Source of the DNA: JBBDYH01 sp040901795
GTDB lineage: Bacteria; Planctomycetota; Planctomycetia; Pirellulales; JALHPA01
Assembly: GCA_040901795.1 (NCBI GenBank)
Contig: JBBDYH010000153.1
Span: 1 to 12,455, forward strand
Length of the DNA stretch: 12,455 bases
Direction: 5' to 3'
Shown here: piece by piece, positions 1 through 7,763 of the stretch
Position numbering within the stretch: position 1 is the first letter of the stretch
How the letters are laid out: every line of letters starts with the position of its first letter
The notes under the pieces: generated by a model
The model's input: only the letters and a program-made list of their open reading frames with translations
Database searches by the model: none
What the model was told of the DNA's origin: nothing
Translations under genes and position numbers: made by a program

Positions 1-55
1 GTTCCTCGCTCACGCTTCGGGTTACTGTGTGCCGGTTGTGTTAGCGGTTCTTAGC
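1..55 (-). repeat. 55-bp inverted repeat, left copy
   Basis: Bases 1-55 are the exact reverse complement of bases 12401-12455; the match stops at the next base inward (56 g against 12400 t). Read on the minus strand, the element begins with GCTAAGAACCGCTAACAC and ends with GCGTGAGCGAGGAAC. It starts 11 bases after the stop codon of the DUF1579-type gene, in the same direction as that gene. From memory, similar 'CCCGAAGCGTGAGCGAGG' sequences are dispersed between genes in planctomycetes. No transposase is present, so a dispersed intergenic or 3'-end element is the better reading. No complete hairpin is visible within the 55 bases, though a longer element continuing beyond the window could form one. 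Confidence 0.93.
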
Positions 56-66
56 GCCGGACACCC

Positions 67-660
67 TCACTTGCGCTTGGTCGCCGTCATCTCCATCAAT
101 TTGACCTCCGTCTCTTTTCCGCCCGCCTCGACGATTAGAAAGGCCGCGAATTTCTTCCTTGAGTCATCGAGCCACGTGGTGACGTTCTTACTTTTAAGCT
201 CCTTGCCGCTGCCGTCCACCACCGTACTGCGTACCGTCATCGTTTTCGATTTCTCGTCATATTCGCCGTTGATCGGACTGGGAACCGATGTGAAGTTATC
301 CACCCACGTGCCGACGTACTTCTTGACTCGTGGATCGTAGCCCATCAACGAGTGCCCTTCGAATTCTCCCCGATCGCCCATCGGATACGTGAACGACGTC
401 TGCAAGTACAGCCCGCCGCTCACCAGCTTGTTCACTTCGACACCCTTGAATTCCGTTGGCGGCCGTCCCGGCCCCTGGAAGAACATTTTTACCTCGCAGT
501 CCCACGTGCCGGCCTCGCTCGCCAAAAGCTCGTGTGCTTTGCCGGGACGATTAGCCTGGGCGACCACGAGTGTTGGAATACAGACCACGACCAGCCACAA
601 CAAAACTGCCAGCCGCGAACCGCGGGCAACGGAGGCGAACACTTGACTGAACCGTCTCAT
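67..660 (-). CDS. DUF1579-type exported protein
   Basis: This gene encodes 197 residues. Residues 1-36 look like a Sec signal peptide: a basic start (MRR), a hydrophobic stretch at about 17-34, and VVAQA as a probable cleavage region. The mature part fits the DUF1579 family: GTWDCEV at 51-57, the GGLYL turn at 82-86, and the diagnostic GYDPRVKKYVGTWVDN at 107-122 followed by a small beta-rich C-terminus. The family is thought to form a lipocalin-like or small beta-barrel domain; its biochemical role is unknown, so none is assigned. The ATG has GGAG about nine bases upstream. It is the third gene of a minus-strand unit, 40 bases after the SRPBCC gene, and is probably co-transcribed with the repressor. 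The stop TGA lies 11 bases before the 55-bp repeat. Family assignment is from recognised motifs only. Confidence 0.85.
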   Translation of the reverse strand: MRRFSQVFASVARGSRLAVLLWLVVVCIPTLVVAQANRPGKAHELLASEAGTWDCEVKMFFQGPGRPPTEFKGVEVNKLVSGGLYLQTSFTYPMGDRGEFEGHSLMGYDPRVKKYVGTWVDNFTSVPSPINGEYDEKSKTMTVRSTVVDGSGKELKSKNVTTWLDDSRKKFAAFLIVEAGGKETEVKLMEMTATKRK

Positions 661-700
661 AGCATGGCTCCATTTACAAGGAACTGGTGGGAACAGGGTT

Positions 701-1228
701 TCACCGCACGTACTCCTCGGGGACCGTTTTGCACGTGTAGTACCGCTTCGCCAACGGAATCGCTCCCGGCGTGAACTTGCCCCCAGCGACTTGCTTTAGG
801 ATCCGCGGGATCATCCTCTTCATCATCACGCCCCAGCCGATGCGCATCAGGTTGCGCGTAAGCCAGGTGACGTGCTCGGCGCCCGTGTGCTCCAGGATCA
901 ATAGCGTCCCGTCGTCTTTCGGCGTCAATGTCCAGGCAATCGTCATCGGTTCCGGTCGGGGATCGCTCGGATTTTTCGGCACGTGGACCCAGCTCCAGAC
1001 CAGACGCCGCGGCGGATCCGCCTCCAGAACCTCGCACTCCGTCCGGCCGCAGCCGCAAAAGTTTGCGTCGCAGCGGAATTGAAACTTGTGGCCGACCACC
1101 GGCTGGTGGTTGTTCGGCTCCAACCATTCGGCCAGCGCGTGTGCGTCGCTGATCGCCGCCCAGACATCTTCCGGCGGATGCGGGTAGAAGCGCTCCTTGC
1201 GAATTGTGATCGTCTTGCGGGCCACCAT
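701..1228 (-). CDS. SRPBCC / AHSA1-type domain protein
   Basis: The 175-residue product has the START/Bet v1-like (SRPBCC) pattern seen in ArsR-linked AHSA1-type proteins: an N-terminal strand, then PPEDVWAAISDAHALAEWL at about 18-36, CEVLEADPPRRLVWSW at 65-80, and a later IAWTLTPKDDGTLLILEHTG strand pair. Such proteins have a hydrophobic cavity for a small ligand; the ligand here is unknown. No signal peptide is visible, so it is probably cytoplasmic. The ATG (1228) is preceded by GAGGGAG, and the TGA stop of the upstream arsR-type gene overlaps this ribosome binding site, leaving a 14-base gap and suggesting coupled translation. An odd feature is the four cysteines C53, C58, C60 and C65 packed into 13 residues, where I would expect a PGFDG-like loop in relatives. 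At 175 residues it is slightly longer than the usual 140-160. Confidence 0.87.
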   Translation of the reverse strand: MVARKTITIRKERFYPHPPEDVWAAISDAHALAEWLEPNNHQPVVGHKFQFRCDANFCGCGRTECEVLEADPPRRLVWSWVHVPKNPSDPRPEPMTIAWTLTPKDDGTLLILEHTGAEHVTWLTRNLMRIGWGVMMKRMIPRILKQVAGGKFTPGAIPLAKRYYTCKTVPEEYVR

Positions 1229-1242
1229 TGTCGGCGTCTCCC

Positions 1243-1587
1243 TCAGTGCTTTTTTCGTTTCCGCTTTTGGTTGTCGAGGTAGTCGCTCAGAGCGTCCAGC
1301 TTCCGGTCCCAGAATCGCTCGAAATGAGCCACCCAGTCGTAGACCTGCCGCAACTTGCCGGCTTCGATCTCGTACATCCGGAGGCGGCCTTGCCGGTGAC
1401 TGCGGACCAACCCCGCCTCGCGCAGAATCCGCAGGTGCTTGGAGACGGCGGGCTGGCTGATCGAAAAAGGCGCGAGCAACTCGGTCACGTTCCTCTCCCC
1501 TTCCTCAGCCAGCCGCAGCAACATCGCCCGCCGCGTGGGATCGGCAATTGCGGCGTACACGTCGGCTGTCGGCGGCGGAGATCGCAT
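1243..1587 (-). CDS. ArsR-family HTH repressor
   Basis: This 114-residue protein is a compact winged-helix regulator. It has the ArsR N-terminal helix VYAAIADPTRRAMLLRLAE (10-28), the recognition helix region ISQPAVSKHLRILREAGLV (43-61), and the wing HRQGRLRMYEIE (64-75). The C-terminus is basic (KRKRKKH). It contains no cysteine at all, so the classic ELCVC metal site is absent; it belongs with the ArsR proteins paired with SRPBCC genes rather than with arsenic or cadmium sensors. It probably binds as a dimer to the dyad in its own promoter and controls the three-gene unit. The only sensible start is the ATG at 1587; no Shine-Dalgarno sequence precedes it, and the predicted transcription start falls on or next to that ATG, so the mRNA may be leaderless. 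The inducer is unknown. Confidence 0.92.
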   Translation of the reverse strand: MRSPPPTADVYAAIADPTRRAMLLRLAEEGERNVTELLAPFSISQPAVSKHLRILREAGLVRSHRQGRLRMYEIEAGKLRQVYDWVAHFERFWDRKLDALSDYLDNQKRKRKKH

Positions 1588-1593
1588 GCCGAC

Positions 1594-1621
1594 AATATAT
1601 ATCCGTTCGGTTATATGTCAA
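1594..1621 (-). promoter_or_regulatory. sigma70-like promoter of the arsR-SRPBCC-DUF1579 unit
   Basis: On the minus strand a perfect -35 box TTGACA (1621-1616) is followed after 16 bases by TATATT (1599-1594). Transcription would start about seven bases further on, at or near 1587, which is the A of the repressor ATG. The predicted leader is therefore close to zero. This sits in the 133-bp gap after the giant gene; no clear terminator for that gene is visible there. Confidence 0.72.
1597..1616. promoter_or_regulatory. Probable ArsR operator (imperfect dyad)
   Basis: The 20 bases ATATATCCGTTCGGTTATAT form an inverted repeat in which 8 of 10 base pairs match; the mismatches are the centre pair and one internal pair. 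The dyad fills the spacer between the -35 and -10 boxes and overlaps their inner edges, exactly where a repressor would block RNA polymerase. Its size and symmetry suit an ArsR dimer. That the adjacent repressor binds it is inference from position. Confidence 0.6.
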
Positions 1622-1720
1622 GCATAAATGTTGTCAACGATCTGACGGGCGAGCCAATGCGGGCCAGACCGTGTCTGACGGCGTCGGCCAGGGTGCGTCA
1701 ATTACTTGCTCGGGACACCC

Positions 1721-4700
1721 CTATGCGCGGTCCCGATGCCGCACACGGCGCTTCTGAAGACGATCCTCCTCTTCCCCCTGTTCAGCTCCAAGCGCTGAAA
1801 AGAATTCGAGAAGCGCGCCTTCCCGCGGGTTGCCGTCATTAAGAGCGCTCGCTGCCGTGTTCATCGGCGGCATCGTTAGCGGCGCAGCGCTCGGGTTGTA
1901 GAACACACCCAACAGCGTCACGTCGTCGTCATCGACGAAGTCGTTGTAGTCGAAGTCGCCCAGTGCCCAATGCGGCTGCGCCACGCCGGGACCGTAGGTC
2001 GCGCCGACGATGGTTGCATCGTCATCATTGACGAGCCCATCGAGGTTCGCGTCGGCCGTGCGCGTGTAGGCGATCAAGACCGCTGTGTCATCGACCGGTT
2101 GCCCGCGGAACGTTGTATAGCGACCCAGCGGCAGCGTCGCATTTTCGGCATAGCCGACCGATCGTGCATCCGGCTCAGTAGCATTGGCTTGCTGCGCCGT
2201 GCCGCTTGTAATCCCCGTGCCGGTCCATGTCCCCTGGCCGACGCCGACTCCGCCGCGGCCGGAGACGATCCTCTGGCGAATCGTCGCGACAGGGCTATTG
2301 CCGGTGTAATCGACGATCAGTGCGTTGTCATTGATGTCAAGCGTGCCGCCCGTGTTAATTGTCAGACTATTGAGAACGGACGTGGCAGCGTCGGTGCCAT
2401 CCGGCAGGATCGTTGCTCGGCTGCCGGCGCCAACGGTCAAGGACGATTGCCGCAAGCGATGCGTGACAAGCTGCGCGCCATCCGACAAAGTCGTGTTGAG
2501 TGTTCCGCCAACATCGACCGACGCATCGACCCGCGCAGTCGCGTTTCGAACCGTGACCGAATTCGTGCCGACTCCACTGAGGAATTGAACAAACCCAGTC
2601 TCGTCCGGAACCACGCCGGCTTCGAAAACGGTCAAAGAGTCGTCGCCTAGGCCAAATGCGTCGTTTGTCGCGGCGTCAATGATAAACGTCGCGACGTCGG
2701 AAAATGTAAGTTCTTCGAGCTGCAAGCTACTCATGCCGCTTAAACGCGCCTCGCCGGCGCCAAGACTCTGCAGGAATAACTCGTCTCTGGAATTCGGCGT
2801 TACCATCTGGAATGATTCGAAGTGCGATACGTCGATGGACTCCACTTCGCGAAGAAAGATCTCGCCACCGCCGATTATAACGACTCCACTGAATACGGTC
2901 CTGCTCGGCAGGTACTCCGCGGTGTTCATATCACCCCTGATGATTAACGAATCCCCCTCGTCGTCCTGCGATCCGACGAAATGAATGCTGCCGCTTGGTA
3001 TCGGTACGCCATTGACGAGATCAACAATCAGACGGTCATCGCCGATACCGGCGTTAATCACCAACGACGTGATCGAATCTATTGGAGTAGCAAATATCGG
3101 CATGCCAGTGCCCGCATCATTGGTAAAGACCTGCACCTCTGTTCCGCTGCGCCGCACGAGGAAAGTATCGTCGCCTGAAGATCCTTGAATGTCTGGCACT
3201 TCGCCGGCGCGCGCAAGTTCGAATGCACCAATATCTACGGTCGCTGTGCCATCGCCATTGCCGTCCTTGGGCCGGGCAACTCCACGCTGATCTGCAGTTG
3301 GCGCGGCGGAGTTGTTGCCGGCGTCTATGGCGGGACTGCCATCGAGCAAAGCATGCGTCATCGTCGGCCCGCCGTTGTCGCCCAACGGCCCCACGCGGGG
3401 ATCGAGTGGATTGGTGGCGCTTCCGGTTTGGTCGGACACGGTCCATCCGCTGCTGCCGGTTGCATCGCCGATCAAGTTGTTACCAATACTATTGAAGACT
3501 CCCAATACGTCCGGCGCTGTGAGGGCGCCAAAGCCAAAGCCAAGTCGATTGCCCGCGATAATCGTGTTCTGAACGGTTAGACTCCCCGACTCACTGTTGG
3601 CGACGCCTCCAGGCCGGGAACTGGTGTTGCCCGCGCCACGTACAGTGAAGTTATGGGCAACGGTACTACTCCTGAGCGTCATGGTCCCGTTGTTGTATAT
3701 GCCGCCACCCGCATACGCGGAATTGCCGGATATCGTGCTGTTTGTGATTGTGACCGTACCCGATTGGCTATAGATACCGCCGCCACTTAAGTAGCTTCCG
3801 GTGGGCGCCGTGTTTGCAGAAATTGTGCTGTCTATGACTGACAATGTTCCCAAGTTATTGATGCCACCACCACCTCCGCCGAAAACTGCCGACGCGTTCT
3901 CCGAGATCATCGTCCGCAAAATCGTGGCAGCGCCCGAGGCAGAGTTATAGATGCCACTGCCGCTAGTGACAGCAGTGCCGAAGTTGCGGGAGATTGTCGA
4001 ATCTTGAACGGTCAGGTCACCCTCGTTCCAAATTCCGCTGCCGAAGTTGCCCGAGATCACAGTGTTTTGAACGGTCAGGTCTCCCGTGTTCGTTATGGCA
4101 CCTCTGCTCTCACTGCGATTACCGGAAATCGTACTGTGTTGAATTGATAGATCGCCAGCACTCCAAATAGCACCGCCTGAACCCAGGAACTGCTGTACGT
4201 TTTCTGAAATTGTGCATCTAACGATTGTCGCGGTGCCCTCGACAGTGTTGTAGATGCCTGCACCGAAGCCGACGATAGAGTTATTTGAGATTGTCGAATC
4301 GCGAATCGTCAGCACGCCGCTATTCCAAATCCCCCCACCTTCTCCGGCCCCTCCCGGCCCGCCCGATCTAGCATTGTTGGAGATTGTGCTATCGGTGATC
4401 GTCAGCCTGCCGGCGTTATAGATGCCGCCTCCTTTCGGGTTTGGGCCGAAGTTTCCCGGTCCTGAGTTATCGGAGACGCTAGCTAAGTTGAGAGTGAGCG
4501 TGCCGAAATTAAGAATTCCGCCACCTTCGAGCGCTCTTCCATTGCGAATCGTCAGCTCGGAGACAGCAACGGTCGCGCCCGCGGCGACATGAAAAACGCG
4601 AGACGCGTCATTCCCGCTGATGGTCAACTGATCGATCCCGAGTCCAGTAATGGTCAGGTCGCTTGTGATCGGCAACTCACCCATCGTGAGCGTGATCGTC

Positions 4701-7330
4701 GAGCTTGCGAGCGCTGGAGCGAACTCGATGATGTCATGGTCGGGATTATCGCTGGTTAACAAGATCGCTTCGCGCAGCGACAGATCGCCTGTAGCGTAGT
4801 TGCCGTCGTTTTCATCGTGCGTGATATCGACGATAAACCTGAGCGGCTGGGTCTCGTAAGCGCCGATGTCGATTGTGCCGTTGGCGATACGCTCAAAAGG
4901 CTCACCGCGCTGATCAGTCGGCGGCGCGCTTTCATTGTTTCCCGCATCAATGGCTGGGCTGCCAGCCAAGAGAGCATGGGTCCTCGTTGGCCCGCCGTTG
5001 TCGGCCAACGGGCTCAGACGTGGATCGACATTCTGCAAGTCGCTGGCCAGCCAGCCGCTGCTGCCGGCCGTATTGCCGATCACGTTGTGGCCCAGACTGT
5101 TTGCCGTTCCAAAGTAATCCGGCGTTCCGCCCACCGTGCCGGCGATGTTGCCCGCGATAATCGTGTTTTGAACGCTGACGCTGCCCGAACGGGCGTTTGC
5201 AATACCGCCGCTTCCTTCACTCGGCGGGCCGACGAACATGTTGGTCGAATTGCCGGTGATAGTACTGTGCTTGATCGTTAACTGTGCATTGTTGAAGATC
5301 CCGCCCGTCTGGTTGGCGGAATTGCCGGAGATCGTGCTGTTGGTGACGGCGAGCATGCCGGCCTGGTTATAAATGCCGCCGCCGCTGCTTCCTTCCGGGC
5401 TGGCTATGTTGCCGGAAACCGTGCTGCGGGTGATCGTCGCAGTGCCGAGGTTGTAAATGCCGCCGCCCCGAATGCCGAGCACGAAGCCGGTGGCGGAATT
5501 GGTCGCTATGGTGCTGTCGATCAACGAGAGCGTCGCGGCCTCCGCATTGTAAATGCCGCCGCCCAAGCTGGCGGCAGTGTTTTCGGTGATCGTAGAGTTC
5601 TGAATGGTCAATTGGCCAAAGTTCGCGATTCCACCCCCGCGGCCGTTCGTACCGTCCGTGGCGTCGTTATTTGACACGGTGCTTCGTGTGATGGTCAGCG
5701 TACCGTTGTTAAGCAAGCCTCCGCCAATCGTTGCCGTATTCTCCGAGATTGTGCTGTCGACGATCGTCAAAACGCCGTCGTTACGAATCGCGCCTCCTTC
5801 CGCGGCCAGTCCATTGCGGATTGTCGTCGCCGCGATGTCGACGGAAATGCCGGCAGCGATATGGAGAACGCGGGACATGTTGCTCCCGTTCAGTCCCATG
5901 TCCCTCATGGAGAGGTCGCTCGTAATTAGCAGTTCGCCCAGCGAAAGTGTTCCGCCGCCAGTAATCGTGTCGCGGCCGGGGTTGCTGTTGGTCAAGAAAA
6001 TCGCTTCGCGCAGCGAGAGGTCGCCCGCGGCGTACTTGCCGTCGTTCTCGTCGGCCGCCGTATCGACGATAAAGCTGAAGGCTTGGCGCTCGTAAGCGCC
6101 GATATCGACGGTGCCGTTGAAGATGCGGATAAACGGCGCGCCGCGCTGGTCGGTCGCCGGAGCGCCGGTGCTTTCGCCGGCATCGATGGCCGGGCTGCCG
6201 GCCAACAGAGCGTGCGTCTGCGTCGGTCCTCCGTTGTTCGCCAAGGGGCCAAGCCGCGGATCGACGTTTTGCAGATCGCTCGCGATCCAGCCGCTGCTGC
6301 CGGTGGTATTGCCGATCAGGTTGTCACCTAGGCTGTTTGCAGCGCCGCTGAAGTCCGGAGAGCCGCCGCCCAGGGCTTCATTATCTGCGAAGATGGTATT
6401 TTGGGCTGCCACACTTCCCGAACCCGTGTTGTAAACCCCACCACCTGACATGCCTGCGGTGTTGTCTGCAATCGTGCTATTGCGAATCGTCAGTTCGCCG
6501 CTGTTCGTGATGCCGCCGCCATTGCCCTGGGCGACATTCGCGGAAACGGTGCTGTTCACCACGGTCAGAGTGCCGTTGACATTGAAGATTCCGCCAGCGT
6601 CGCTGACGGCAGCGTTCCCGGAGACCGTGCTGCTGCCGAGTGTTGCGTTTCCGCTGGCGATATAGATTCCGGCGGCAGCGGGGGCAAGATTAGCCGCGAT
6701 CGTACTGTTGGTAATCGTCAACGTGCCATTGGCGGCGTTGGCGACGCCGCCGCCGAAGTCGCGCGCCGAGTTAGCGGATATCACGGCGCTATTGATGCTC
6801 AACATACCTGCGTTAAGAAAACCCCCACCATCACCCGTTTGGCCGACGGGAGCACTCGTGACATTCCCATTGCGAACCGTTACGCCTGAAATGTTGAGAT
6901 TCGCGAACGCCAGCACGTGAAATATCCGATCGCCCAGTCCGGCTGCATCTATGAACGTCGTTGCGGCGCCGTTGCCCGTGATGATGAGCCGTCCATTGGG
7001 CGCCACGTCGAGGTCGCCCGTGACGGCGCCATCCTCATTCGCGCCTCCGAGCGTGAGCTTGTAGTCGCCGGTAGAAAGGATAATGCTGTCATCGCCGGCT
7101 CGGGCGTTGGCCTCCATAATCGCCGCACGGAGCGTCGTTTGGCCGGCGGCGTCCATCGCCATTCCATCACCAGGGTTGGCGTCAACGGTGTCGAGCAGGC
7201 TATTTACCGTAAACGCAGCCAAGAGCGCACGGTCTTCCAGCCGCTCGAATCCGCGCAGACGCTTGCGGCGACCTCGAGGGGACGTGTGAACCGCTCTGCA
7301 CGAGCGCGCTTTACCAAGAATGGGGGTCAT
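1721..7330 (-). CDS. Giant secreted beta-helix protein with dockerin-like C-terminus
   Basis: From the ATG at 7330 the product is 1869 residues. The N-terminus is basic and leads into FERLEDRALLA (28-38), a motif common at the start of exported planctomycete proteins. Next comes a CSLREA-like segment (about 40-78, DTVDANPGDG...LRAAIMEAN). Three cassettes follow, each with rungs of the type NSTISGNSA..GGGIYN.GTLTI that predict a right-handed parallel beta-helix: about 6, 8 and 12 rungs. Cassettes 2 and 3 begin at F420 and F832 (FIVD..DENDG.Y). Each cassette ends in a choice-of-anchor-Q-like segment (NGGPTQTHALL, GSPAIDAG) near residues 365, 777 and 1318. Residues 1375-1740 are beta-rich and unassigned. 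Two EF-hand-like loops follow, D1760-D1771 (DANLDGLVNDDD) and D1792-D1803 (DFDYNDFVDDDD). It is probably a surface or secreted structural or adhesive protein; enzyme activity cannot be inferred. An in-frame TTG at 7357 is less likely as start because a strong ribosome binding site fits the ATG. Confidence 0.9.
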   Translation of the reverse strand: MTPILGKARSCRAVHTSPRGRRKRLRGFERLEDRALLAAFTVNSLLDTVDANPGDGMAMDAAGQTTLRAAIMEANARAGDDSIILSTGDYKLTLGGANEDGAVTGDLDVAPNGRLIITGNGAATTFIDAAGLGDRIFHVLAFANLNISGVTVRNGNVTSAPVGQTGDGGGFLNAGMLSINSAVISANSARDFGGGVANAANGTLTITNSTIAANLAPAAAGIYIASGNATLGSSTVSGNAAVSDAGGIFNVNGTLTVVNSTVSANVAQGNGGGITNSGELTIRNSTIADNTAGMSGGGVYNTGSGSVAAQNTIFADNEALGGGSPDFSGAANSLGDNLIGNTTGSSGWIASDLQNVDPRLGPLANNGGPTQTHALLAGSPAIDAGESTGAPATDQRGAPFIRIFNGTVDIGAYERQAFSFIVDTAADENDGKYAAGDLSLREAIFLTNSNPGRDTITGGGTLSLGELLITSDLSMRDMGLNGSNMSRVLHIAAGISVDIAATTIRNGLAAEGGAIRNDGVLTIVDSTISENTATIGGGLLNNGTLTITRSTVSNNDATDGTNGRGGGIANFGQLTIQNSTITENTAASLGGGIYNAEAATLSLIDSTIATNSATGFVLGIRGGGIYNLGTATITRSTVSGNIASPEGSSGGGIYNQAGMLAVTNSTISGNSANQTGGIFNNAQLTIKHSTITGNSTNMFVGPPSEGSGGIANARSGSVSVQNTIIAGNIAGTVGGTPDYFGTANSLGHNVIGNTAGSSGWLASDLQNVDPRLSPLADNGGPTRTHALLAGSPAIDAGNNESAPPTDQRGEPFERIANGTIDIGAYETQPLRFIVDITHDENDGNYATGDLSLREAILLTSDNPDHDIIEFAPALASSTITLTMGELPITSDLTITGLGIDQLTISGNDASRVFHVAAGATVAVSELTIRNGRALEGGGILNFGTLTLNLASVSDNSGPGNFGPNPKGGGIYNAGRLTITDSTISNNARSGGPGGAGEGGGIWNSGVLTIRDSTISNNSIVGFGAGIYNTVEGTATIVRCTISENVQQFLGSGGAIWSAGDLSIQHSTISGNRSESRGAITNTGDLTVQNTVISGNFGSGIWNEGDLTVQDSTISRNFGTAVTSGSGIYNSASGAATILRTMISENASAVFGGGGGGINNLGTLSVIDSTISANTAPTGSYLSGGGIYSQSGTVTITNSTISGNSAYAGGGIYNNGTMTLRSSTVAHNFTVRGAGNTSSRPGGVANSESGSLTVQNTIIAGNRLGFGFGALTAPDVLGVFNSIGNNLIGDATGSSGWTVSDQTGSATNPLDPRVGPLGDNGGPTMTHALLDGSPAIDAGNNSAAPTADQRGVARPKDGNGDGTATVDIGAFELARAGEVPDIQGSSGDDTFLVRRSGTEVQVFTNDAGTGMPIFATPIDSITSLVINAGIGDDRLIVDLVNGVPIPSGSIHFVGSQDDEGDSLIIRGDMNTAEYLPSRTVFSGVVIIGGGEIFLREVESIDVSHFESFQMVTPNSRDELFLQSLGAGEARLSGMSSLQLEELTFSDVATFIIDAATNDAFGLGDDSLTVFEAGVVPDETGFVQFLSGVGTNSVTVRNATARVDASVDVGGTLNTTLSDGAQLVTHRLRQSSLTVGAGSRATILPDGTDAATSVLNSLTINTGGTLDINDNALIVDYTGNSPVATIRQRIVSGRGGVGVGQGTWTGTGITSGTAQQANATEPDARSVGYAENATLPLGRYTTFRGQPVDDTAVLIAYTRTADANLDGLVNDDDATIVGATYGPGVAQPHWALGDFDYNDFVDDDDVTLLGVFYNPSAAPLTMPPMNTAASALNDGNPREGALLEFFSALGAEQGEEEDRLQKRRVRHRDRA

Positions 7331-7335
7331 CTGAG

Positions 7336-7346
7336 CCTTCCTCCCT
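7336..7346 (-). promoter_or_regulatory. Ribosome binding site fixing the start of the giant gene
   Basis: On the minus strand AGGGAGGAAGG lies just upstream of the ATG at 7330, with nine bases between its GGAGG core and the ATG. It falls downstream of the alternative in-frame TTG at 7357 and so supports the ATG, shortening the protein by nine residues. Confidence 0.75.
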
Positions 7347-7407
7347 CTGCTCCACAACGATTTGCGGCGTCGGCGCTTGCGCGAGACCGCGACCCCCTCC
7401 CACAGCC

Positions 7408-7436
7408 ACTATCATTGTAGGCGGCAAAGCTGTCAA
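7408..7436 (-). promoter_or_regulatory. Probable promoter of the giant beta-helix gene
   Basis: On the minus strand a perfect TTGACA (7436-7431) is followed after 17 bases by GATAGT (7413-7408), which matches four of six -10 consensus positions. The predicted start near 7401 gives a leader of about 70 bases that carries the strong ribosome binding site. No operator-like dyad is evident. Promoter rules for planctomycetes are less well known, so this rests on sigma70-like consensus. Confidence 0.5.
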
Positions 7437-7638
7437 CGACTCGGTGGCTCTTTCGCCCAGGCGCCGCAAAAGCAATCAGCGACGGCTGCGCCGTGAGACA
7501 TCCTGCTGGGAGCGCGAGTTCTCTTCATTTCGCCGCCGACGAACCGATCGAAAGCCGTCCGACAATACAAGCCTGCGGATATCGTCGGACGTGATAGCCG
7601 CGGCCTCGGCGCTCTCGAATCTGAAACCACATTTGGCC

Positions 7639-7668
7639 TTGACAAACAGGCCACTGGCATGGTATACA
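7639..7668 (+). promoter_or_regulatory. Orphan promoter-like site
   Basis: A perfect TTGACA (7639-7644) is followed after 18 bases by TATACA (7663-7668). It points toward the plus-strand ABC-linked genes, but transcription would begin almost 1 kb before their likely start. It could give a long leader or a small RNA, or be chance. A 23-codon frame begins at 7659 but precedes the predicted transcription start, so it is not supported as a gene. Confidence 0.35.
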
Positions 7669-7763
7669 GAAGATCATATCACCCCGGATACTTCCGCCCG
7701 GGCTGTTCGTTCTTTGGCATCTCGACTTGACGCTGTTTCAATCCGCCGGTGAACGTCCAGCGG

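Noticed and set aside
1660..1685. CAGACCGTGTCTG small hairpin after the giant gene as a terminator
   Set aside because: The stem is only five base pairs and no T-tract follows on the relevant strand.
3700..6800. Regularly spaced similar DNA units suggesting a CRISPR array
   Set aside because: The units are imperfect, in frame, and encode beta-helix rungs; there are no identical repeats with unique spacers and no cas genes.
7433..7660. Minus-strand 75-codon frame upstream of the giant gene
   Set aside because: It lacks a domain, hydrophobic segment or convincing ribosome binding site, and its end overlaps the predicted promoter of the giant gene.
7659..7730. 23-codon plus-strand frame beginning MVYRRSYHPG
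   Set aside because: Its ATG lies upstream of the transcription start predicted from the adjacent promoter-like site, and no ribosome binding site is visible.
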